From Adineta steineri (Eukaryota > Rotifera > Eurotatoria > Adinetida > Adinetidae), in assembly GCA_905250115.1 (NCBI GenBank), contig CAJNOI010000119.1:1-64000 (forward strand): a stretch of DNA of 64,000 nucleotides, in the 5' to 3' direction. The position numbers and the translations under genes are program-made. Shown here one piece after another: positions 56,633-64,000 of the stretch. The notes under the pieces are model-generated. The model was not told the origin of the DNA, searched no databases, and saw nothing but the letters and a program-made list of their open reading frames with translations. Each line of letters opens with the position of its first letter. Within the stretch, counting starts at the first letter, position 1.

Positions 56633-57057
56633 ATGGTAGAGCTGCATATTCCATTTTCCGTTACACGCATCGTTATAACAAAACCGGTTTCTTTTGAATC
56701 GGCGTTGGATGAAGATGAACAAGCTTCAAAAGGTATGTAATTGAGGAATAAAAAGGTGATTCAATTGATTTCTTTTTTGAAATCATTTTAGATGAATTGG
56801 TTGTGATTCACCCACCTTTTCTCGATATCACATATTATTGCCTCACAAAAGAAGGCAAATTGCACGTTGTCTGGGATGATGATNNNNNNNNNNATTGCCT
56901 CACAAAAGAAGGCAAATTGCACGTTGTCTGGGATGATGATATCAAACAAATAGTTATTGCTCAGATGGATTATGATCTACCATTTTCTGATGAAAAACAT
57001 TTCACATGGAATATCTTAAAAGATAAAAGGGTGGGTGTGGGTGTCACATTAAGATGA
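56633..57057 (+). CDS. Unrecognised small protein, 2 exons, interrupted by an assembly gap
   Basis: Exon 1 (56633-56732) starts MVELHIPFSVTRIVITKPVS; exon 2 (56792-57057) starts after a TTTTAG acceptor with DELVVIHPPFLDITYYC and ends DKRVGVGVTLR, stop. A run of 10 N (56884-56893) lies between two identical 47-bp copies (56837-56883 and 56894-56940). Because 47+10 is 57, the frame survives, but the true gene probably has the segment once (about 102 residues). The G-rich inverted repeat at 57029 overlaps the last codons, so VGVGV may be an artefact of that element changing the C-terminus, or the true donor may lie at the GTGGGT after DKR. I do not recognise the family; acidic and aromatic, no signal or membrane segment. 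Confidence 0.45.
56837..56940. other. 10-N scaffold gap flanked by a perfect 47-bp direct repeat
   Basis: The 47 bases before the N-run are repeated exactly after it. This is the signature of two contig ends that overlap but were joined as a gap. The duplication is therefore most likely artificial. Confidence 0.85.
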
Positions 57058-57080
57058 ATGTCATACCTACACTCACACCT
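57029..57080. repeat. G-rich imperfect inverted repeat, GGGTGTGGGT type, copy 4
   Basis: The left arm starts GGGTGGGTGTGGGTGTCAC at 57029. The right arm (about 57057-57080) reads AGGTGTGAGTGTAGGTATGA on the opposite strand, followed inward by matching CATT/AATG. It overlaps the last codons and stop of the small gene at 56633-57057. Confidence 0.65.
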
Positions 57081-57270
57081 ATTTTTTTGTCTTTAAATAA
57101 TTATCTTTCTTTATGTATTATAAGACAACGTCTGATGATGATGCTTCAAGAATAAGCATCGAAATAGTACGAAAAAAAAGCAAATAAAAGAATTTCTTAA
57201 CATCATTACATATAGTTGCCAATAAACAATAATTTTCAATTATAAATGAATATGATTTTCATAATTATCT

Positions 57271-57921
57271 ATTATCTATATGTTATTTAGATAAAAATAT
57301 GTCTAATTATGACTTAGTTTTGTTTTATGATTATTTTGGTCTCGATTTTATTAAGATTAATACGAAAAATATAATGTATTTTTTATTTTTTATTTTTAAT
57401 CAAGTTTCTTTTTTTTTTGTATAAAACTTGTTATTTAATGTTTTCTAATAACGATAATCATTCATTATGTTTCAATCATTGAACTAGACCCAAATATACT
57501 AAATCATGTCTTTCGGTTATTTCTATTTGATAATTATAATATTCTGAATATTTTCTACCGCTCTATTAATGTATTATACTCGTTTGGGTTGTTGACGTAC
57601 ATCTAGGACAAAAGTTAATATCTTATTTCAAGAACAAATACATAGTGAATAATATGTCAAAATATTGACTATTTCTTAATACAAGAACATTGAATAATAT
57701 AGACTATAAATGAAATGACATTTCAAAAACAGAAGAGTGTTAAATTGACAAATTCGATTTGGAATAATTACACTAAAAATGATACGGAATAAGGTAGCTG
57801 TTTTGCGTATGAAGAAGAGTGCGATTAACTGTATATTGTAAATCAGTTTTCTGCATTAATATCAAAGATTTATTAACCATTAAATTCGATTCATACCCTC
57901 CAGAATACTATTTATGGAATA
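57271..57921 (+). repeat. Segmental duplication, copy B (dead syntaxin exon and 3' flank)
   Basis: Copy of 55671-56461. The acceptor and the start of the membrane-anchor exon (from 57291) are preserved, but the ninth codon is TAG (57315-57317) where copy A has TTG, so the exon cannot encode the anchor. Numerous substitutions and small indels along the copy show that it is not recent, or that it represents a diverged allele or homeologue. Confidence 0.85.
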
Positions 57922-58819
57922 AACTGACTGAAATTATGAATTGTATATAAAATTAATAATAAATAAAAAATGATATTATCTTTAATACTTAACCAAAGTT
58001 TTATCCTCAAATTGAAAACATAAATATAGATTTACTGCGATAAATTTTTTGTATTTGAAACTAGTAAGAGGTATTGATAGAGGTTATCTACTGAAATAAC
58101 TACTACAATAGATTTATATAAGATATCCTTAGTTTTTGATTAGTACTTTGGACTTAAATTAGACGCTTAGTGCGCCATTTGTCAAAAAAATAAAAGTTCG
58201 GAAAAGAGGCAAAATTTTTAATTAAAATCTGGTATGACATACTGCTAATGATATTGAAATTAACTGTAAGTCAAACAGTCCCAGTCAATAATGAATTGTC
58301 TTGTCAGATGACTTATATCTTCTTATTTTGCGATTTAAAATGAACGACTATTCTAGAAATTTCAATGTTCTTTTCATTCAAATATTAATAATCTCCTGTG
58401 ATTAATTGAATAAAAATACTATAGTAAATGTAGATACATGAGAGTAAGCATCATGTTTACTGGTTTCACGTATAATCTTAGATACGATATGTTTTCTCTT
58501 GTTAATTCTATAAAATGCGAACGAGTATTAGCATAGAAAATTATAAAAAAAAGAAAGAATTTCATGGAAGTTCAAACGCCTGCAACAGAATATTTTGACC
58601 TTGTATTCTTAGTACATATTTTTAAAATAGAAAGAATTATTGTGCTGTTTTTGACGTTTTTGAATAAAATTATATGTCGACATACTTTTGTTCATGAAAG
58701 AAAATATAATTTCATTCATTTTTTTTTACTTTTTGATATATTCATTTATTAAAAGTCAATGTATTTGTAGAAAATTTAACAAAGACACATTCCAATTGAT
58801 CTTATTTTAATCTGTTATA
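57922..58819. other. Intergenic region without recognised genes
   Basis: About 900 bases of AT-rich DNA upstream of the third GPCR. A 62-codon frame at 58564-58752 is not supported. Confidence 0.4.
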
Positions 58820-59975
58820 ATGTCAGTTTTATCTCTTTCATCAAACAGTCCCCTTCCATATGTTCAGCAACAACTTATTCGATATGGGGATTCAATATTT
58901 CTTATATTTGGTGTATCTGGTTGTTGTCTTAACATTTTACTCTTATCCCGACGACAATTTCAGACATCATCATGTTGTACTTGTAAGTTTTATTATTAAA
59001 TCTCTTATATAAATCTCTTTTTTTTTCGATATAGATTTTCAAGCATTGTCTGTCATAGCACTTATTCATATAACTATTGCTCTTGGATTATATTTGTATA
59101 CACTCGATAATATTGATCCACTGGGAATATCAATTATTTGTAAATTACGTTTTTATATCGTTCAATCTACGGCTATGATGTACCGTTGGTGTTTAACTAT
59201 AGCATGCTTTGATCGATATGCACTTTCATCCGCTGATGTACGCTTACGAAAATTTGCAAATGTGAAAATTGCACGCCGTGTTGTGGTAGCCATCATACTT
59301 ATCTGGCTTGTGTTAACTTTACATATTCCCATTTTTTACAATACTATCAATCATATATGTATTATCTATAACAATATTTTTGCATCATTATATCATAGTG
59401 CTTTTTTAACTTTGACGGGCTGTATTATTCCAATTTCATGTATGGCTATATGTACATTATTAATTCATCGTAATTTAACACTTAAACGGCAACGTCGTCA
59501 ACAGAACGCTCCTAAAGCAAAAGAAAATGAAAAGTTACAAAGCAGACGAGATCAACAAGTTTTAATTATGTTACTGGTTCAGATGATTTTCTACAGTATT
59601 ACAGTAATACCTCTGATGACTATGTATTTTTATAATGCAATAACAATATATTTAAGTAAAACATTGGCTCGTATTATCATCGAAAGATTTGCACTTTTTA
59701 TTACAGAAATGATTAATTTTCTATTTCCTGTTTGTTCATTTTATTTATATACAATGGCATCACATATGTTTCGTGTCGAATTAAAAGCAATGTTATATTC
59801 TTTCTTGAAACTTCAATGGTTAAAGAAAAATATTTCTATTAGACCCATAGACTATGAAATGAAAGTCAAACCAAAACCAACTGCACATGCAATTGAATTC
59901 AATTCAAATAAACTAGAACGTATAACTGAAGTTAGTCAAGAACGAAAAAATTTATCTCCAGATATAATACAATGA
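58820..59975 (+). CDS. Rhodopsin-like (class A) GPCR, third family member
   Basis: Two exons, 58820-58982 and 59035-59975, join in phase 1 to about 367 residues. TM1 begins at GDSIFLIFGVSGCCLNILLL, where the usual GN pair reads as CLN. TM3 ends in FDRYALSS, keeping DRY, unlike the two DRW paralogues at 14652-17911. The third intracellular loop is long and basic (LKRQRRQQNAPKAKENEKLQ). TM6-TM7 include MIFYSITVIPLM and FPVCSFYLYTMAS, the last replacing NPxxY. The tail is long, with KLQWLKKNIS and KPKPTAHA. The intron sits right after TM1, an exon layout different from the intronless paralogues. The gene is a distant member of the rotifer peptide-receptor-like group; ligand unknown. Confidence 0.8.
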
Positions 59976-60722
59976 AATACTAACTTAAGTCATACCGAAT
60001 TTTTTATTATTGTAGTTTATGTGTTGTAAAACAATACACTTAATTTACACTTCGAATATTTTATGGATTATTAACAACAAATTGTATATACTTATTATTT
60101 GTTGTGTCAAATATTTCAATAAAAAATCAAATAGTTTCTATTCAGAATCATTTACTATTGTATTGATAGAAAAAGATGTCAATAAGAATTTTTGTAGACA
60201 GATCAGCATGTTGTATTTATAAATTCTGATTGACATGCATTATTATATTTGTCTAGTAAAGAAATGTGGATGAAGCTGTTTCATCAATTAATTCAGTACA
60301 AAAAAAATGCGAATGACAAATTATTTTCAATAAATCTATCGAATCATATTTCTATCTTATCTTTTCTTTCTTTATTAATAGTTCTTTTAACATGGTAACT
60401 AAATCCTATATGGCATGACATAGTGAGAAAACGAGAAAAAATAATAATAGCATATAGATTAATATGAAGGACAAATATAGATAGAAAAACAAAATTTTTA
60501 TATAAAACAAAAAGTCTTTTGCAGAAAGAAACTACACTCGTACTAATGATGAATAAAACATGTCTATTAATTATAAATATTATTTCTCTTGATGATTCAC
60601 AATAATTTATCTGAACAAACGTTAAAGAATATATTATTGTTAATGATGTATTCCTCATCTTTCTTATGCAGTTGAAATACTAGAACTTTTGATCATATTA
60701 CCATTCATTTTTACTCAAGAAA
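59976..60722. other. Intergenic region without recognised genes
   Basis: About 750 bases of AT-rich DNA. Frames at 60019-60222 (plus) and 60344-60658 (minus) are hydrophobic, low-complexity and unsupported. Confidence 0.4.
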
Positions 60723-61559
60723 ATGTTAAGTATATTTCTCCTACTTCTTATTTCTATACAAAATCTTCATGGTCTTATTTGTTATACCAATAATACATTT
60801 TATTTTTCTCAAAATGATTTCAATTGGAATAATTTTTCAATTAATAATAAAATACAACAATTAGTTAATTCAACATCTTGCCATGTACGAATAACCATAG
60901 ATAATAATAATAATATAATTATCAAATTTGATTCATCTCTTAATAATAATTATAATACTACACATATTGAATTTGGTTCAACAATAAACTTTTTCAATAA
61001 AAATATTCAATCGATTGCAAGTTATCTTGATTATACATGTTTATCAGGGAATTTATGTGATAAAATATTTATTGAAAAATGGATTAAAAAATTACTTATT
61101 ATTAGTAAAAATTCTTTATATAATAATTTTATTTCATTATGGAAAAATTCAAGTAATACAAAAGATATATGTCATTCAGAAAAAGTAATAAATACATGTG
61201 AAAGTTATTTATGTTTTATGATTTATGATGAATTAAAATATCTTAGTTATGAAAAATCTCAATGTGATCCGAAATTATCTACAAATCCAATTTATATATA
61301 TATTAAAACATACTCAGGAAATCGAATACATAATTATCAATGTATGAAAAATATTTGTACAAAAGAAGTTGTGTATAAATTAAAATATAATTCAACAGAA
61401 GAATTAATTGATTATAAAATACAAGATTATATAAATAAATTAAATGTAGAACGACTTTTACTTATTGTTGGAATATTAATAATTATTGGTAGTATTGCTT
61501 ATTCTATTCAATGTCGAAAATATAGACAAGGATATCGTTTAACAAAAAATATAGTTTAA
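60723..61559 (+). CDS. Type I membrane protein with Cys-containing ectodomain, unrecognised
   Basis: An intronless frame of 278 codons. Residues 1-18 (MLSIFLLLLISIQNLHG) are a signal peptide. The ectodomain of about 220 residues is very Asn-rich, with many N-x-S/T sites and about ten Cys (YTCLSGNLCDKI, NTCESYLCFMIYDE, YQCMKNICTKE), suggesting disulphides and heavy N-glycosylation. A single transmembrane helix follows (LLLIVGILIIIGSIAYSI) and then a short basic tail (QCRKYRQGYRLTKN). The protein would sit at the cell surface. The paired C-x4/6-C pattern is regular, but I do not recognise a known domain; it may be lineage-specific. Confidence 0.7.
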   Translation: MLSIFLLLLISIQNLHGLICYTNNTFYFSQNDFNWNNFSINNKIQQLVNSTSCHVRITIDNNNNIIIKFDSSLNNNYNTTHIEFGSTINFFNKNIQSIASYLDYTCLSGNLCDKIFIEKWIKKLLIISKNSLYNNFISLWKNSSNTKDICHSEKVINTCESYLCFMIYDELKYLSYEKSQCDPKLSTNPIYIYIKTYSGNRIHNYQCMKNICTKEVVYKLKYNSTEELIDYKIQDYINKLNVERLLLIVGILIIIGSIAYSIQCRKYRQGYRLTKNIV

Positions 61560-61704
61560 ATCAATCAGGGTTTATTTTTAATGTTTGTGTAATTTTTAGT
61601 TTTTTTTAATTGAAAATATATATATTTAGTAGTAAAAGAAAATCGATATTTTTTTTTCTTTTTCTGTAAAAAAAAGGGACGAAAGAACCCGGCTGCTTGA
61701 CTTC

Positions 61705-61758
61705 AATAATAACCACGGCCGGCCCTTACGGGCGATAAGCCCATAGGACGTTATTATT
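61705..61758. other. GC-rich island with nested inverted repeats
   Basis: AATAATAAC (61705-61713) and GTTATTATT (61750-61758) form an outer 9-bp inverted repeat. The 36 bases between them are GC-rich, against an AT-rich background. Within, GGGC (61730-61733) can pair with GCCC upstream (61722-61725) or GCCC downstream (61739-61742), so two hairpins compete for the same strand. It lies about 150 bp after the stop of the upstream gene. No known RNA family recognised. Confidence 0.5.
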
Positions 61759-62800
61759 ATTATTTGTAAATAAAAGATAGAAAGTAATTTGGAGTTGATG
61801 TATCCCTCAATGCCAATAATTTAAGATAAACATGGATTTCCTCAATTTGTCAGTTATAGACATATATAGAAGAAAAGGATAAATAAGCATGTTATTTGAC
61901 TCATATTGTCATTGAACTTCCGATGAGATGTTTTCTATTCTTCTTTTATAGTTCATTTTAATTATCGTTATACAGGAAATATAACATCCCTTTTTTTGAA
62001 TACACACAACAACTAATTTCATCAATCAATGATTGAATTCAATATTGAAAAGATTTTTGAATATATGGTTCATTAAACAATAATATAATTCAACCATGTA
62101 CTAACTTCATCGATGAACATGACGCTATATTTACTGTTTCAATGTCTCATGAGAATATTAAAAATAAAGGTCGAAATTAATGAAATTACTCTATGTTCAT
62201 ATTATAATTACAGATACAATTTACACTCTTATAAGAAAAATAATCTATCTTAATTTTTGTCTGAAACATTTCAAATAGATTAATACTATTTTATGTACAC
62301 TTAAAAAATGTTATTACATCGTCTATATAAATAGAAATAATAATCATACTAGAGTTGTAAATATCTTACTTAGATTTATGGTTGATGATTCGAAATAATC
62401 AAAGACATGAATATATATTTTATAGTTTCTAATTGATAATGAAAATATCGATGAAAACTATTTTTCAGACAATCGAGTGAAGTATTGAAATTTTAATTTT
62501 AATATACAGAATTGGTTTTCGTAATTTCTTCAATTTATTCAAATATTTTTTCAATGAGAAGATAAAAGATTATTTATTATAAGCGAATGTATTGATTAAA
62601 TATGATATATAAGAGAAAAAAATACTGAAAAGAAATTAAAAGAAAAAGAATATATAAAGAGAAGAATTACAACAACAACAAAAAAAGGAAAAAATATGGA
62701 AAGCCGATTGACACAAAAACTATTCATTGATTAATTAATTATATTCGTTTTTATAAATGAAGAATAAGTTTTATAGTAATTGAAGATATATCTAACATTG
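61759..62800. other. Intergenic region without recognised genes
   Basis: About 1 kb of AT-rich DNA with short A/T runs; no exon, repeat or RNA gene recognised. Confidence 0.4.
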
Positions 62801-62822
62801 ATGATTAATTATACTCACAGTT

Positions 62823-63505
62823 TGAGAGCTTAAGACAACAAGTTCTCCTTTACCATCATTGTGCATATCTTGGGTAATCAATGTCTAAAATAATATTTTG
62901 TTCAATAAATGTTCCATTTTCTGTATTTAAAAAAATACTAATTTTATTGTCTATAAGATGTGAGAGAATAATATCCACTTTATTGTCATTGTCGTGGTTG
63001 TTATATTTTTGTTGTTGTTGTTGATGTTATAGTTGTTATTTTTGTTGTTGTTGCGGTTGTTGCTGTTGTTGCTGTTGTTGTCATTGTTGTAGTTGTTGTT
63101 GTTGTTGTTGTTGTTGTTGTTATTACTGTTACTGTTACTGTTGCTGTTGCTCTTGTTGTCATTGTTGTGGTTGTTATTTTTGTTGTTGTTGTGGTTGCTG
63201 TGGCTATTGGTCTTGTTGTTGTGGCTATTGGTCTTGTTGTTGTGACTATTGGTCTTGTTGTTGTAGTTACTGGTCTTGTTGTAGTTATTATTTTTGTTGT
63301 TGTTGTTGCTGCTGCTGTTGTTGTTGTTTCTGTTGTTGTCATTATCGTTGTTGTTGATGTTGATAATGTTTTTACTTTATTTTCAGTTCTCTTTGTGCTG
63401 ATAATTGTGGGAATACTAATAATCAGTATGATCAAAATAATAACCAAAATAGACAACGTAATCCATATCCGCTTTTTTGCTCGAATTTGTTTCCATCTAA
63501 AGAAA
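62823..63505 (-). pseudogene. Signal anchor - Thr-rich stalk - broken FG-GAP repeat gene
   Basis: After a TTTCTTTAG acceptor (exon from about 63498) the minus strand encodes KQIRAKKRIWITLSILVIIL, a basic segment and signal anchor. A Thr-rich tract of about 110 residues with TTTRP and TTTT runs follows, encoded by a GTT/CAA-type trinucleotide repeat. One frame over, immediately after, comes NHDNDNKVDIILSHL then ISIFLNTENGTF, the Ca-binding DxDxD-type FG-GAP/VCBS repeat. A second frame change leads to TQDMHNDGKGELVVLSSQ, another FG-GAP calcium loop ending at a GTGAGT donor. No further blades follow, whereas a propeller needs about seven. The two frame changes and the short propeller suggest a truncated, decaying member of the same stalk-propeller class as the gene at 39624-44499. 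Confidence 0.5.
63003..63350. repeat. Imperfect GTT/CAA trinucleotide tract
   Basis: About 350 bases of TTG/GTT repeats with interspersed GCT, GTC and ATT triplets. On the minus strand they read as Thr-rich protein. Slippage in this tract can explain the frame change to the FG-GAP segment. Confidence 0.8.
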
Positions 63506-63539
63506 ATTAAAAATACTCTGAATCATGCAACTCAGTGAT

Positions 63540-64000
63540 GATAATCAGGTGTTTAATTCCGATCAATGTTAAACAGAGCAGTTCGGTCAGGCTTCTATTC
63601 CATCCAATTCATATTTGATCTCGATGTCAATATTTTATATATTGTATTTTTATAAGCATTTTCTCATTATATATAAATATGATATGTATTATACTCTGAA
63701 TTCGTTCTCAAAAACTAAGAACAGTTATGTACTTATATTTTCGGAATACATATATACGTTTTTGAGAACAAATTTGAATTGAAAAAGACAGTATTAGCAG
63801 TGTATAATAGTGGAAATGATAGCATACTGATGAGAAAACAATATTTGGAAAATTGACAACTAAAGAAATTAAGGTAGATCAACGTCCAACTAGACTGAGA
63901 TCGAACTATTCAATCTTGCTGCCCTTAAAATTCAAAGTATACATACAAAGTTTGGAATCGAGTCCTAAATGTTTGATCTACATTGATCGTAAGTGATTCA
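63540..64000. other. Right edge of the window, no recognised gene
   Basis: AT-rich DNA upstream of the Thr-rich stalk gene; it may contain its first exon and promoter, which I could not identify. Confidence 0.3.

Noticed and set aside
60344-60658. Minus-strand hydrophobic frame of about 104 codons
   Set aside because: Low complexity Ile/Phe-rich translation of AT-rich DNA, no signal or domain pattern.
61681-61758. Self-cleaving ribozyme (hammerhead or HDV-like) in the GC-rich island
   Set aside because: No CTGATGA/GAAA hammerhead core and the GGCCGGC start does not continue into an HDV-type double pseudoknot that I can trace.
63167-63538. Plus-strand Val-rich frame of 123 codons
   Set aside because: Product of the GTT repeat read in one frame; the minus-strand anchor plus Thr-rich reading has a better biological pattern.
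1-64000. CRISPR arrays, bacterial operons or phage genes
   Set aside because: No regularly spaced repeats with unique spacers; gene structure with introns and eukaryotic tRNAs shows a nuclear genome.

Overview
The window is AT-rich eukaryotic DNA with many short (about 45-60 nt) spliceosomal introns and compact multi-exon genes next to long intronless ones. Several features together point to a bdelloid rotifer of the Adineta/Rotaria type (inference). These are intronless F-box/LRR genes, a Rhodopsin-type GPCR family with a DRW motif, membrane-anchored stalk-plus-propeller genes (NHL, kelch, FG-GAP), bacterial-looking genes embedded among metazoan ones, and G-rich TGTGGG motifs like the telomere repeat I recall for bdelloids.

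Layout. 1-1060: 3' part of an MFSD5-like transporter (+). 1365-3188: membrane-anchored BTB/T1-NHL gene (-). 3628-4155: Gly/Cys/Asp-rich protein (-). 5067-5528: MscL-type mechanosensitive channel (-), a bacterial-type gene. 6130-7869: F-box protein (+), with a 599-bp piggyBac-like remnant inserted at the TTAA that overlaps its stop codon (7866-8472). 9647-12099: decayed F-box/LRR gene whose LRRs form a 141-bp exon+intron tandem array. 14652-17911: two GPCR paralogues (-). 20355-21557: RING/TRAF-like/LRR protein (-). 22511-23047: mariner transposon remnant.

24529-27667: an M20 amidohydrolase and an SDR oxidoreductase (both -, intronless, bacterial-like). 28186-32140: helical-repeat/death-domain/double-TIR gene (-) with two apparent frameshifts. 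32649-35126: 13-exon ERICH3-like gene (+). 35557-36087: secreted protein with DKNYY-like repeats (+). 37643-38656: two-domain glyoxalase-fold protein (+). 39624-44499: 14-exon signal-anchor, Ser/Thr stalk, kelch propeller gene (+). 44826-45222: broken class V aminotransferase fragment. 45998-46615: small secreted Tyr/Asn/Gly-rich protein (+). 46863-47780: F-box protein (-). 48185-49206: sphingomyelin-synthase-like enzyme (-).

49545-49616 and 49830-49901: tRNA-Asp(GTC) and initiator tRNA-Met(CAT). 50418-50780: ATG12 (+). 52323-52991: LRR protein (+). 54485-55774: complete 9-exon syntaxin (+). Its tail is duplicated at 57271-57921, on the far side of a small unknown gene that contains a 10-N assembly gap flanked by a 47-bp direct repeat. 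58820-59975: third GPCR (+). 60723-61559: type I membrane protein (+). 62800-63510: Thr-rich stalk with broken FG-GAP pieces (-).

The genes do not form one pathway. Recurring themes are ubiquitin-linked LRR recognition (F-box and RING), innate-immune-like signalling (TIR/death), surface proteins with a stalk and a propeller, membrane trafficking and autophagy (syntaxin, ATG12, sphingolipid enzyme), and acquired metabolic or stress genes (MscL, M20, SDR, DKNYY). No confirmed new multi-gene system was found. The strongest candidates for a second look are the piggyBac insertion on a stop codon, the exon-per-LRR array, the double-TIR gene, the G-rich inverted repeats near gene ends, and the stalk-propeller family.
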